Origin: Phorcus lineatus
Lineage: Eukaryota > Mollusca > Gastropoda > Trochida > Trochidae
Length of the DNA: 64,000 nucleotides
Reading direction: 5' to 3'
Assembly: GCA_921293015.1 (NCBI GenBank)
Contig: OV121084.1
Location: forward strand, 49,449,864-49,513,863
Below the pieces are notes generated by a model that was given only the letters and a program-made list of their open reading frames with translations, ran no database searches and was not told the DNA's origin. Position 1 is the first letter of the stretch, and each line of letters opens with the position of its first letter. Made by a program: the position numbers and the translations under genes. Positions 11,001 through 24,215 of this stretch are shown piece after piece.

Positions 11001-14000
11001 GAGTACGTCTTGACAAAAATGTGCCTATCACAGACATTCAAAGTCTCTTTCTCCCGAAGTAGTATTTCTTTTATTTCTGAAATGTGAAGACATTTCTTTT
11101 GTACGTGAGTTTGATAACAATGAAATTATCACCTTTGAACAATTAAGGTAGACAACATCGTGTTACCAATTCTTTTGAAAACCCGTTAAGATTGCGCCCT
11201 TGTGTAATCTAAAGTGTAAGAAAGTGTTACGAATCACACAATGAAACGTATTGCAATATAATGTATTTATACCATTACATGTTTATCTGTCGACCGATTT
11301 GTCCTCCACGGAGGGAACACAAACCCGTTTAAAGGAAGATGATACAACTCTAATTAACTTCGTAGCCTCCAGAGACGCACAATAATAGCATCGAAAGGGC
11401 TGACAATAAATATTTTATGTGCAGAAAGGACAAAAGCTTAAGAGAAAAAGGATTGAAATGAATAATGGGTATATTCATGAAGCTTACAATTTAACGGTAA
11501 CCCGAGTCAGGACATATCAAAGGAGAAGAATTGATGGTATATGGAGAGTTGACGTATATAGATTCGAATTGAGTGGTTAGTATTTACAACAAGTGCTCAT
11601 GCATAATAGATGTGAGAATCAATTTGTGATATATGGCGGTAATTGTTGACTTGACAAGACCCTTGTGTAATGAACCAACCTACAGCCATTTGAAGTTACT
11701 TGGAGATAATTAATGATAGACATATACACTGAAATCGACACTTGTCTCAAGGAAATGTACAAGGGTCTAGTATAAAGCAAGCGTTAAAATTGTATATGAT
11801 GTTACACGCTAAAGGTTAAGATTCCTCTTCCCTGTCTGTTAGTGATGATTTATTCAGTGTTGATGAATCTGACGGGTAACTGGAGAGTTTGTTTGACAAG
11901 TTGAACACCACTCGATACCCCCATGTGTCTCAAGACAACCTTCAATTAACTGATATGCTCTTGATGTTCATTTATAGCTGTCAGGGAAATTGCTCCGACA
12001 ATTTAACTAATTGAAGATAAAGTACTATGCGTAGTGGCATGTTGTCTGAATAGTAAAATACCAGCATTAAGCAATTACCATGTAAGTTAATGATATCTCC
12101 ATTAGTGTACATTCCATATGTCACTTATTGTCACATTTGTCAATCTAAAGGTGTCCTTGACAGATTTTCAACGTCACACCTTTGGTGATTTTCAGGTAAG
12201 CAATAAGATACCCAGAGCTAAAAAAACTTAATCCATAATTGATTCTGAAATCAAATTTCTAATTCACTATTTTGTCTTTAATCATATGAAAAGGACATTT
12301 TAGGTAAACTGTCATGAAAATGCTTATTTAACTTGAACTTTCGGGTCTTAAGATACAAGTCGAGATGAAATTTTTAACAGGGGTTCATGGTGTCTTTGTG
12401 CGTGTATGTGTCTTTAGTTTGAGTCAAGATGATAAATTGACTCATATTTCAATAAATAATTTTACTCTCTATAGGCAAAAAGAGTAAATCTATTTCGTCT
12501 TAATCATATATCAGATGTTATCAATCCGTTTTCAAATGTGGAAAAACGTTTATGTTTCAGTGCTCATAGAACTACATGTAAGGAGGGATTCAGCCCTAAT
12601 AAAAATCTGCGATAATTTGTACAGAATCTAATTATTCAGAAACGACAAATGGCAAAATGATAATGTTCTTGACAAAAAATGCCGATCCCAAAACAATTTA
12701 ATCTCAATGTTAATATTTATTTATAACAACATCAACCATATCAGTAGATGAAAAAACCTAATATGACAATAGATTAGAATCAGTCTGAAGAAGATTGTTC
12801 CTTGTTTGAACACACCATACAGTTCAAACAACCCGTTTGCTTTTAAACCAGTATCAGATGAAAGCAAAAAAGTTTTATGCTCTGTTAAAAAGTAAATGAT
12901 AACTAGCTGAAAGGCACTATAATACGCTTTTTTGGTTGACATTGGCTTTATGAGGACATAGGCACTTTAGCTTTCTACCGATGCAATGAAATACTTATTA
13001 TTCATTAAAACTGACCTGCAATCAACAATCGGCTCGAGTAGTAATGTGTGCAGCTTTTGAATTTAACTTGACTCTGAACAGTGAATAAAGGACTATTGTT
13101 CATTAAGGCAATCTTGTTACTTAACCGATTACAAAATGTAAAAGAATTGAATTAAGGTAGCGTCGGCTGTTTTTGCTCTTCTGGTTGTAAGTAAAAGATA
13201 TTTATTCCGATATCGTAGTTCATGCGGATTTATATCAAGTTTGCATTGAATACGTCTGGTTGTTTACGATAAACTTTATAACCTGCCTACGTACATATCT
13301 GTTTAATAACTTACAGGGGAGATTACCTGAGTGCGGATCGTGATTAAAATAAGAGATATGCATTATCTGTCCACTCGTTGTATGTACGAAATACATGTAT
13401 TGGTGTGCGCTAGTGCCTTTAACGCCCAGTAATTGATTCTGTCAAAATATTGGATGCGTCATGCTGCCAGGTGTTATTAGCGAAGCCAAGAGTGGACACG
13501 GGTAATTTGTGACAAGTGTACCTCACGAACCGATCATTTGGACACAACCGATGATGACTTGTACTCATGAACCGATCACATCTCCCCCGTGGAAACTTCA
13601 ACAATTCAATTTACACCAACACCTAGTGCTCAATCAATGTGATTATGTCCAGTCTCTGGTCACTATGCGGGCAGTCAGCTCTGGTTACTGGTCACTCTTG
13701 ATTAAATACTCTCTAGGCCTACCCGGTCAGTTGCTGGACAGTTACAAGACGAGTTCCCGTGTCAACAAGTGCACCATCTCCCAAGGTATCAGCTGCTTAG
13801 TAGAGTGCAGGGGTACAGGGTGCACTCGTAGATACAGTTGAATTTGGAAACAATAGATTTTTTTGCTTTGGTTCATTAACTTCATTAACTGTGATAATGA
13901 ATAGATACTTACAATAGTGTTCATATCATACTCTTTTTTCGACACTCGTGTCTTATATTGACAGATGTCTTGATATTATGTCGTTATAGAAACACTTGGA

Positions 14001-14044
14001 CTCTTATGTCACTAACGATAAAGAGAAGGGCATTTTAATTCTCT

Positions 14045-14046
<2 letters not shown>
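11001..14046. other. Anonymous noncoding DNA
   Basis: No gene or large repeat. A diverged 42-bp direct repeat built on GTAC(C)TCA(C/T)GAACCGATCA lies at 13517-13536 and 13560-13578. The 110-codon frame over it (13509-13841) has no recognisable domain. Confidence 0.5.

Positions 14047-14082
<36 letters not shown>
14047..14082. repeat. (AT)n microsatellite
   Basis: An uninterrupted AT dinucleotide run of about 36 bases. Confidence 0.95.
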
Positions 14083-14085
<3 letters not shown>

Positions 14086-14397
14086 ACATGTCTGTTCATG
14101 AATACAATTTATGAATGGATTGGCTAACAAGCGCATAAGTGCTTATTTTAAGGCCTCTCCCATACATTTACATGTGAGTAAATATATGCAAATGAATGAA
14201 AGGTAGCGAGTATATCTGTTAAATAATTTAGCTTCGAAGTAAAGTTTGAATATCCTTTTGTTTGTTTGGCAATCAATGTGTATAAAAGTGCATATCGAAT
14301 TTCAAATCGATTAGATTGATTTTATCGATGTTCTATTTTCCCAAATGAAAGTAAAACCAACAAATGGTTCTTCTGTCCCCCTGTTAGGGTCACTTGC

Positions 14398-14428
14398 CGC
14401 CCCCCACCCCCCCTCCCCCCCCCCCCCA
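14398..14428. repeat. C-rich tract
   Basis: About 30 bases of C interrupted only by A and T singletons. On the minus strand this could fold as a G-quadruplex. Length may be uncertain because of homopolymer sequencing error. Confidence 0.9.
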
Positions 14429-15918
14429 CTTCTTATATTATTTTTTATATCAACTCATGTATTTTCATTGTTTCATGTACAACATGAACTTAAAATTCAT
14501 TACAATAAAACTTATCTTTCATGAGTATTAGTATTTGTATCTTCATTTTCTCTTGAATAATTGGTTATATTCGTAATAAACAATTCAATTACTTATATCT
14601 TTGTGAGGTCCTTTATCATATAAATTGCTTTACTAAAGGGACTTTAATACGTTATCGCTTTTCAAACACTATTTAAGACAATAAGTTATATCTGCAACAA
14701 CAATAGAAAAGAACATGCAATATTTCTTCTTTGTGTCGTAATTTGTGATCAATGAATATGATAGTATATATGAGGGATGTCGCCTAGATACAGTTACGAT
14801 TTATGAATCAAATGAAATATTCACTGATATTATACACCAATCGCTATCAGTAAAGTTGAAGTATAACATGATAGCTCACGCTAATATCTTAACAAATGAA
14901 AATGTCATAATTCATTAAAGAGATAAAATATTTAGAAAATCGAAGATAAAGCTGACAAAAAGCGATAGACTTGTGAGGACGAGCATCGTTAAATCATTGA
15001 TATCCCACTTTCTTGTCTTTATTCTTATCTACAATCAATCTCTCATAAACTTCACATGTCAAATCATTTAATAGTAATGAAATAAAAAATTCTCGTTCGT
15101 GACAAGCAATAATAACGAGAGATAATTAATAGCTACTGCTTATGATATATAACTACAAAGATTGGTTCCAAATATGTGTCGTAAAGAGGAATTCTATGAG
15201 CCCGACGTTGAGCTACACATCGATTGATGTGTTTACGAAGAGGATGGAACTTTTATCAATACAATCAAACGGATCTACATTGAAGTAATGCTTTCTCTTT
15301 TCAGAATCGACCATTCAAAGGTAAATGGTTTGTAGATTTCCAAAAGAAAATTGATCTTAATTGATGTTTTATGAGCCTTTGTCCGTGAAAAACTTTTAGT
15401 GACGCTCAGGGCAAATACGATTAGGTGAAAACATGTCCTAACTTCATGTCTAAACCCATGCAGAATGAAAGAAAATTCAAAATAGGATTTTAATTTATAA
15501 TTTGTGATATGTTAACGGCATTGAAAGGCGCTGTTCTTTTCTTGTTAAATCATGGGAGAATCATGTTTATATTGGATATTGTCATCCAATTTTCGAAGGC
15601 AAATAAAAAACCTCTACTTAGTACAATGCCTCCCCCCCCTCCACCCCCTAAACCGACATCTCTCTAAACCAACAACCCCTGGTTAAAATTGAGCTGTTTG
15701 TTATAGAAAAAACTTTATGTATTGACATCATTTTTTATTAACAGTTTTGCCTGTTTCTAAGGTATAAGGTGGAGAAGATGAGTACCTTATGACTTGCGGT
15801 ATCATCGTCATTATAAGCATACACAAAATACTCAAAGTACCTTATGCACTGATCACATCTTTCAATTTCTTATACATGTATTTAGTAAGTAGTGTATTAG
15901 GTAACCTTATTGACATGG
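14429..15918. other. Anonymous AT-rich noncoding DNA
   Basis: Nothing recognised. A short C-rich patch lies at 15629-15650, and GTACCTTATG is repeated at 15782 and 15837. Confidence 0.5.
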
Positions 15919-16049
15919 TACCTGTGGTTACCTGTAACACATTTACACCTGCGTGCTCAGGTAGCTGTTATCAGTAAGATATCCTTGCAGTAATTACACC
16001 TGGCATTAACATCAAAGGTGATTGGATTTCACCGCCCAGGCAACAGGTA
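15919..16049. promoter_or_regulatory. Cluster of six CAGGT(A/G) motifs
   Basis: TACCTG at 15919 and 15929, CACCTG at 15946 and 15997, and CAGGTA at 15958 and 16044: six sites in about 130 bases. It is a second, denser example of the arrangement near 4.7 kb. A Snail/ZEB-type or bHLH-responsive enhancer is a reasonable but untested reading. Confidence 0.35.
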
Positions 16050-17524
16050 AACCTTACAAAACATACCATAACAGTAGACGTTGAGGGCATAGCATATCTA
16101 AATCTTTAATGACGATTGAGACATAACATTGGGTAATGTCTCTATTTTTAGTACAAAACTTCACTTACAACTTTTGTTACGGGATTTAAGTTGCATTTTG
16201 ATATCGCCAATGTGTCACATAATAGCAAATGTCAATGGTGTAGGGATCACACCATTCTTTGCAAGGGTTCGTTTTGAATCATCGTATCATTGACACGCCA
16301 CGTAAATTATATCATCAAATCTAGTACAGAATGTTTGACTTTATGTTTGTTTACGCCAAAGCTTGTCCAAACAAGTGAACAGGAACAGCTAAAGGCATCA
16401 TATCTTAAAGAAGACCAGTGACTAACAATTCCCTGAAATAATTATTTCAACAAACATGTCTCATATAAAGCGTCTTCGTATTCAGATAATTTTGAGAACG
16501 TTGTCCCATTTACAGTCTCCTTAGTGTACAAAACCTTTAAACAGCAATGGTACAAATACCATCCAACATAACCGGAGCAAACCTTGTTAGTGTTTGAAAA
16601 AAAAATTGAATTGAAACACCCGTTTTTTCAATTGCTGTCGTGATATAAATTGATGAAATTCGATTAATAAGGATAGCTTTCAAACAAAAGTTTTTATCTA
16701 AGGTTAAACCAAGTCCTAGCATATGAAAAGCGAGTAAGTCAATAAAAACAACGCAATTTTTATTACGAAAAAGACACTTTAGAAACCCTTGCAAAACAGT
16801 AAAATTAGATAGTCGAAAGTGATGTAGTGTAATAGCAATGTTCGTCCGGTAGGGTTGGACGTTGACGGTTGCTGAATCAGAATGATAAATGAAGACACAA
16901 AAACAAGAAAGTAAGCATATTGTGTAACTCCAAAGACCACACATGCCGCAAAACGTCCTATCTTTTACTGAAGGAGACGCTAAGCTGTCCGTGGAACCGT
17001 TGGTTCAATTCCGTTTGCGTGAAGAATTTTTCAGAAGGTCTCTGAATATAACTGTGTTCAGGTGGTTTTCAAAACAAAGAATGAAATCAAGAAAACCATG
17101 GTGTTGCAATCCTTATTTCAGATGTATATGTCGGTGATCTATTTGGGATGATAGTGTGACAGGAATAGACAATGGCAAGGTTATTTGTGGATGTGGATGT
17201 GGGTGTGTACAGCTCTGCATACTAGACGAATGTAGTCAGTGTTTGACAGTAGGAGCCGTCTACGGAGCGCTGACACTGGGCATTTGGAACTTACAAATAT
17301 AAACACCTTCCCCGTGGCAAAGGAATGATAATGTTTTTCATAAAAATAATAAAAAAGAAAGAAAACCTCTTGATGTCACATTTCATTACACATCATCCCC
17401 TTTTCAGGTGCTCGCTACTGCTATAATATCATGAAATTATGACAAAATTTTAGACAAATTATGCTTTATATATCATTCTGAAAATGTGTATATACGTATT
17501 TTAATGAACTTAATTGATTAAATA
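16050..17524. other. Anonymous noncoding DNA
   Basis: The minus-strand frame 16537-16944 (135 codons) begins with a hydrophobic run but has no family resemblance, and a frame this long is expected by chance in a window of this size. No gene is called. Confidence 0.5.
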
Positions 17525-17918
17525 ACAAAAGAAAAACTATTTAAACATTCACTAAATACCGAATCTTATGTTGCGGCTTCTCTTCAGCGTTCACACCTCA
17601 GTACACTCAGTAAATTACGATGTGGCTCTCTTTCATTAGAAATAGAATAAGGTAAGTTTTCTCGGTAAAAAAAATCCTCTTGAACAAAGATTATATAAAT
17701 TTTGTAACTGTGATAGTATAGAGGATGAATTTCACTTTCTCACTGTTTGTAGTTTTTACTCAGACTTAAGGTATGAATTTTGGAAATCTGTTTCTTCTGC
17801 CGATCCTTCCTTCTTACATCTCAATCCGACTGACCAGGCTGTATGTCTTTTATCTAGCAGTACGTTATGTAAGCCACTTGCTGCCCAAATAAATCAAATG
17901 TACCGACTCACAACATAA
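17525..17918 (+). pseudogene. LINE ORF2 C-terminal remnant
   Basis: This is the last part of the reverse-transcriptase polyprotein of a non-LTR retrotransposon. One frame reads a segment with SKLRCGSLSLEIE up to an internal stop near 17648. After a frameshift near 17690, a second frame reads KFCNCDSIEDEFHFLTVC and SFYSDLRYEFW, ending at TAA 17916-17918. The CxC...HxxxxC arrangement followed by a YSDLR-like stretch is typical of the cysteine/histidine-rich tail that follows the RT domain in jockey/CR1-type elements. The RT and endonuclease domains are absent, as expected for a 5'-truncated insertion. It is dead: at least two stops and one frameshift. The clade is not certain. Confidence 0.8.
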
Positions 17919-18182
17919 CACGCCTCACTTACCTTTCTGATCTTTCTCCATCCTTTTATTGCTATGTTTTATATTATTTATCCATATTTCAATATATTAT
18001 AATGATTGATATATGAGGTACTATGGTGTCTCATAGGCCTTGTAGGCCGGGTGGTATCTTTTTATAAGTAATGTTTTATATCATGTGAAACATTGTTTTA
18101 CTATGCCATATGTGAAATGAATGTAAGCACGTGACACCGAAATAAAATAGTTTTCTTCTTCTTCTTTTCTTCTTCTTCTTCT
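17919..18182 (+). mobile_element. LINE 3' UTR and TTC-rich tail
   Basis: It directly follows the ORF remnant. It includes a small GGCCTTGTAGGCC-like palindrome near 18037-18050, then an AATAAA signal near 18141, and ends in a TTCTTC tract at 18152-18181. A simple-repeat tail instead of pure poly(A) is common in some LINE clades. The tail is the source of two lysine/glutamate-rich antisense frames that are not genes. Confidence 0.7.
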
Positions 18183-21100
18183 GTAATATTACTGAGGAAA
18201 CTTGAAAAACACATTTGTGACACATAGACAGCTTGTAGACCTTTCCAGACAAACTCTTTACAAATATCAACAATACGTTTGGTTTGATATTCTTGCGTAA
18301 GTGTCAATTTTATTTTAATATTGATTATTTCTGAAAAGCCATCATTGTTTTTATATCTGCGTATCTGTCTATCTATTCATCTTGGGTTCAATTTGTGACA
18401 GTCTTTCGCCCTTCAGTTGCTTGAAAATAATGTGCGAATTACAAACATTTTATTGTGACTCCAAATTTAGAATAAAAGTGTTTGAAACACATAAAAAAAA
18501 ACTCCGACACTGTTGACTAGATTAACTTCAATGAATGATTTGATATGCAATTCATCAATTAATACAATATCGACTGATGTCATCAGTGGTACGTTGAAAA
18601 TCCCGAGAGTCAAGTCATGAGTGCGTCTATTTGTGAGACACTATTAACAATCCTCTAAGAGTTGTCTGTACTCTAGGACATTAATAAATAATAAAACATT
18701 TTTTCATGAGAAACAAGCACTTCACAAGAAAAAACACCGCAGATGAATGCCTCACAAAAGGGGGGCGTGACCCGTCTCGCTAAAAGTGTTCACTCGATAA
18801 CTAATTAAACACACAGTAAAATAGTAACATAACAGTTTTACCTTGTACAGGCGTGTGAATCAAATGTTTTGTCACTCTGCCATACAAATGTAGTGAATAA
18901 CATTCAAATTCGCATCAAATTGTCACTTTGTAAATGTTTTAGGGTTTCATGGAGTGGTCGGAGGAAGGGGGGGGGGGGGGGAAGTGTCTTGGCAGTTCTG
19001 TTATTCCATGCAACTAAAGTAGCCTTAACCGAATTAATCTAACATTCTTTATATGACTTCATTTATTGGAATAAGAAAATATTTGCTCCTAACGTGTTAT
19101 GAAGTCTACTCTACACTAGTTGAATATGAAGGAAAGCCAAAGAAAACTAAAAACTGATATCAACGAAATAATCCGCTGGTATGAATATGGTAAATTCATT
19201 TTTTAAGTATTGTTATCAGATTCAGTAGCCTTTCTAAAAATAAAAATTTAAATTTAAACAATAAAGAGGATATTGGACTAAAACTATTCTAAAATTATTT
19301 TTAAAACAACTTTTACATTTTGTGGCATTTCGTTTCATGAAAGTATCTTTTTGAAAACATCAGTTTCATAGAGTTGCGAAATGAAAGAAAAGACAACAGT
19401 AATTTCCGTTACCCTATTGCAGACCACTCAATGGAAGGAGGACATGACCCCAGTCCACGAGTACTACTAAACGGACCGTTCAGTCCATTTTGTCTCCACA
19501 CAATCGATACATGCGTCGCTCATCAATGACTTGATATCTCTCCAACCTGTCCATCAACTCTCGTCGGCCAATGAGAACCCGCCACATCATCATAACATCT
19601 GCTCCGGTGCTCGTTCATTAACTCGTATCGACCAAATGGAACCAACGCATTCACTCCTGTTTCATTCATCAGGACTAGTCGTCCCACAATCCCCTGCGTT
19701 CATTGACGGATGTCAGGTCAGAACCCTTAAGGGCTCAGCTAACTATTTAAGGTTGTCTAAAAATAGAAGCTTATTCAGTCTTGTAATCTTTTTACGAAAA
19801 AATTGCAGGAGACTATCTGAAGAGCTATTAAAGGGAGACAAATGTTATGAAACCTTTGATGTTGCAGTCCAGATCAGCTACTTTGAGGGCTGAGTGGAAC
19901 TCTGAAAGGTATTAGGTCTGTACACTTGATTGAGCTTTAAATCATTCAATCTTCACAAAGCAAAGACTCCATCTCAAAAAGAGGAATTATTGGACTGGGC
20001 CTCCTGAAACTCTACGAACCAAGAGTTATTGATTGTTTATAATAGACGTTACGCAAGTTTCCTTTTCAGCCCCTCTGTGCTCGGGGTAATAAACCTACGC
20101 TTAGGTCGTTCATTACACAAAATTAGAACATCAATCGAAAATACAGGTTATCTCCCTTGAAAAAAGTTAATCGACACATTGAATTAATCTTCTTTTCCTA
20201 TAAATGCTGCGAAGTAAAGCTCCTTTGAAATCCTCCGAAACCTGTTTATTAGAGACCGCCAAACTTGACCATGCATAAAGCTAGTCTACCTTTTTTATTC
20301 AACATATAAATACAAATGTAGGTAATTTAAACTCAAGTCAGAAAACAGATAAGGTAATTAAAGTAATGATAGGCCTTATGAATATACTGAGGAGATTTCA
20401 AAGCAGAGTGAATGAACTGTTTCAAAATTCACAGATGTAAATTTGACTTCAACAATAACACTAAATCAATGAAACACAATAACGACAATAAGACTTTTAC
20501 TTCAACCATAGTCACTGAAAATGAGTTGCAGTTATGTATAAGTATAACATTGTAAAGAGCACTGAAGCACAAGAAGTGGTTGACCCTAAATCTATAAAGG
20601 TTTACAGAGGGCAGTTTTTGTTTTTGTAAAATGAACATTGTGAAGAGCAGTTAAAGGGAAAAGTGAACGACTTTAATATACTTATCGGACGTATCTACAA
20701 GGCCGGAAAAATGCTTGAATTGAGCTTAGAAGGCTCTGCCAGAATCGTGAGGAGTGTTGTTGCGTAAATATGTACTTAAAGGATTCTTTAAGTACAAGGA
20801 AGTCAGAGAGCAGTCTTTCCGTCTTTCCTCTACGTGACATTCAGGATGAAGAAAAGTAAATCTACCAACATTACAAAGGCGATTTTTTTATGCGAACTTC
20901 TCTTTTGACACGACATGCCGAAGTATGGTTGCGCCATCTTAATCGCCGCTTAAGATTTGACATGACGAAATCATGCCTTTATCATGCAAACGGTTCCAAT
21001 GTGAGGTATGATATTATCATGTTTACACATGACCGACCTTCAGAATCCTGGACAATTAACCTTGATTTTACATTACCGTAAACAACAACAATAACACTTT

Positions 21101-21363
21101 GAGGCAAAAACAAACGTTCTACGAGCGTACATTTGTATTTTCCACGCGTCCAAATACATAACATGAGCATTGGAACCACGTGTTTATAAGGAAACTACGT
21201 TTAAAATTATCAAATTAAAATTATAACTTAACAGTTACATTGTCAATTAAAGCCTAACGTTACTCACTGATTCATAAGGTTACAAATATAAAATGTTTAA
21301 TGTTCTTGAACTTTCATTGAAGGAAAGTCAACTGCGCGTATTTATTTGCATAAAAAGGTGCAT
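18183..21363. other. Anonymous noncoding DNA with one G tract
   Basis: No gene found. A run of about 15 G lies at 18967-18981. GGTTCCAATG (20991-21000) and CATTGGAACC (21169-21178) form a widely spaced 10-bp inverted pair. The 120-codon frame 19531-19893 has no domain I recognise. Confidence 0.5.
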
Positions 21364-21418
21364 CACGTGATGTAAACATCTGACACGTGAGGCAGGTTGG
21401 GGTCACTGGGTGCACGTG
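21364..21418. promoter_or_regulatory. Three CACGTG E-boxes in 55 bp
   Basis: CACGTG occurs at 21364-21369, 21384-21389 and 21413-21418, the first and last inside TCACGTGA and GCACGTGA contexts. This is the core for USF, Myc/Max, MITF/TFE and clock bHLH factors. The surrounding 150 bases are GC-richer than the neighbourhood, which fits a regulatory island. No exon is visible beside it. Confidence 0.4.
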
Positions 21419-23149
21419 ATGAGCACGATATCGTGGGAACATCTCCTGCAGAAAGGTGCACAGTAGATCAGAGAGCGACTCCTCCCCAGTTCAGATGGGT
21501 CGAACTTGGGTTTCTATTCCGCACTTGTCCCTTGTACATTCCTTACTCACGTGTGTTAGTTAGTTAAATAATCTGTTACGTATTGACTTAGTTCTTTGGC
21601 CTTCCTAATATTATATAACAATCTTTACGAAGAAAGAACATCTTGACGTCATGTTGAGATCCCTTAACTCAGGCGTTGAAATTAAGAAATTTCTGAGCTA
21701 CTTCGCTTTTCGTTTGAATCTGAAACCTTATTAAAGACACAAATAAAAGTTAATCATTTAAAAACATTTATATATATTTGAATTGTTTTATAGCATTGGT
21801 AATGGCACTCGAACTAAACGACACTCATTACCTATGCTACTGTCCAAACTTTATAACCAGTCTATCACATTTAATGTGTCACATAATGTACGTTAATTTC
21901 CTGGTTTTTTTCCCACAATGTTTTATCCATTTCAATCAATGATAGTTTTTTTTATATATTAAAGTTATTTCTGTACAAGAAGCGAAGAAACTCAAGTCGG
22001 GAAGAGACCGCATGTTCTGTTTGAAACGACCGATGTCACAGCTTACTTCGATTGCAACCAATTATGTTTCTATATTTAAACTGATCAAGTTGTAACAGAG
22101 AATACAAAGAAAAACATGGCCTCTAAATATCCTTTGCTGTACGATAGATGTGATCCTACATTCAACCCAAGGGCTGGGATACAACGATATTACGATAAGT
22201 GATCGGAGACCTTATATTTTTCATGATTTTAAAAGGCCTCTTTTTCACAAACGGAAACTCGTCGAACTGATTGGGCTGTACGTCATTTTAATACTCCAGG
22301 AAGAATATTAACATAATAATTCAGCGCTTTTCTTATTGTTAATTTCTTGGCCTTGTTGTTTCGTAGACTTAACATTTACAGGATGCTAGTATCCATGCAC
22401 TCTGTGTATAGAAAGATAAATAAAAATCTAGACTTGCTGTATGAGTAACTAGATTTTATTAAAGACCTCTTTTACATATACAGATACTGAACAAGACTAA
22501 CTAGCAAGTTTGATTAATGTTATACATTTTGATCTACAGGAGTTGTTAATAAAAAGCAATGGTCATCATGCAAGCAAGGCATTTAAACATTGTTAGCTTG
22601 AGAAACTCGACAACGCGAATGAATATTTTTCTTCTCACTTGAAAAAAATTATATTGTTCAATTGTTCCAAATTAGAAAAATAACATGGTTATGAAAGGTA
22701 TATGATTAACTTGACTTTACAATGTACAAAATCAGAAATAAGTCACGATAAAAGGTTACCGATAGGTGAAAACCGATCAACATGCTTAAAAACGAGTACA
22801 CGAACTCCAAAGGAAATGTTTCCAAATTATCACAGATTCTTTCTAATGAACAATAGATTTAGCAATTAGTTGCTTAAGAACGAATTAAGTTCAATAATTA
22901 AGCATATAATATTAAGTTATATGAGTATGTGAATGCACCAATCTACCAAACTGTACTTCAATAAGACGTACAAAGACGTCATGTAGGGTAGTTATACAGG
23001 GAAGTACTCAGTCGGGACCATGCGCTGCCATGGATTACCTATCTTGGCAGGCCAACAAAGTGTGAGGTCGGTAGAAGGCAGCACGTGGTGCCATTCTTGT
23101 TGATTATGTATCAAATACTGTGATAATAATTCCTCTTAAGTACCAGGGA
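21419..23149. other. Anonymous AT-rich noncoding DNA
   Basis: No coding signal, no repeat array and no transposon end recognised before the minisatellite starts. Confidence 0.5.
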
Positions 23150-24215
23150 TCGTCAAGTGATCATGCTTTGAACTATTCTTGTATTAGTGTGAAGGTTTGG
23201 TCATGTGATCATGCATCATGTTTAGTCATATATGATCATTTTTTAACTATTCTTAATCAATAGTAAAGGGTTTGCTCATATGATTATGTTTCGAACTATT
23301 CATGTACCAAGTGTGAGAGGTTTTGGTAATATGATCATAGTTTGAACTCTTTCTATATCAGTTTGAGGGGTTTTGGTCATATGATCATCTTTTGAACTAT
23401 TCTTTTATATGTGTGAGAGAGTTTGGTCATATGATCATCTTTTGAACTCTTTTTATATCAGTGTGAGGGTTTTGGTCTTAGACCATCTTTTGATTATTCT
23501 TTTATCTGTTTGTGAGAGTTTGGTCATATGCTCATCTTTTGAACTACTCTTTTATTTGTGTGAGAGAGTTTAGTCATATGATCATCTTTTGAACTACTCT
23601 TTTATCTGTGTGAGAGAGTTTGGTCATATGGTCATCTTTTGAACTACTCTTTTATTTGTGTGAGAGAGTTTAGTCATATGATCATCTTTTGAACTCTTTT
23701 ATATGTGTGAGAGAGTTTGGTCATTTGATAATCTTTTGAACTATTATTTTATATGTGTGAGAGAGTTTGGTCATATGATCATCTTTTGAACTATTATTTT
23801 ATATGTGTGAGAGAGTTTAGTCATATGATCATCTTTTGAACTACTCTTTTATCTGTGTGAGAGAGTTTGGTCATATGGTCATCTTTTGAACTACTCTTTT
23901 ATTTGTGTGAGAGAGTTTGGTCATATGATCATCTTTTGAACTCTTTTATATGTGTGAGAGAGTTTGGTCATATGATAATCTTTTGAACTATTATTTTATA
24001 TGTGTGAGAGAGTTTGGTCATATGATCATCTTTTGAACTCTTTTTATATCAGTGTGAGGGTTTTGGTCTTAGATCATCTTTTGATTATTCTTTTATCTGT
24101 GTGAGAGAGTTTGGTCATATGATCATCTTTTGAACTATTCTTTTATCTGTGTGAGAGAGTTTGGTCCTATGATCATGTTTTGAAGTGTCCTTATATCAGT
24201 TAGAAAGGGATTTGG
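23150..24215. repeat. Minisatellite, about 21 units of ~50 bp
   Basis: The unit reads roughly TTTGGTCATATGATCATC, TTTTGAACTACTC, TTTTATCTGTGTGAGAGAG. Central units are nearly identical, while units at both ends (for example 23155-23330 and after 24170) are diverged, the pattern expected from unequal exchange. A five-unit block starting at 23571 recurs almost exactly at 23818, a higher-order period of about 247 bp. A variant pair ending in TTTGGTCTTAGA(C/T)CATC occurs at about 23465 and 24060. The unit carries overlapping palindromes CATATG and TGATCA. No open frame runs through it. Confidence 0.95.

Noticed and set aside
16537-16944. 135-codon minus-strand frame with a signal-peptide-like start
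   Set aside because: At this base composition about one such frame is expected by chance in 64 kb on two strands; no known motif, no splice or promoter context.
18076-18307. Lysine/glutamate-rich minus-strand frames
   Set aside because: Translation of the LINE TTC-repeat tail on the opposite strand.
19531-19893. 120-codon plus-strand frame
   Set aside because: No motif, no neighbouring exon signals.
23150-24215. CRISPR-like array
   Set aside because: The whole unit repeats with no unique spacers and there are no cas genes; it is a minisatellite.
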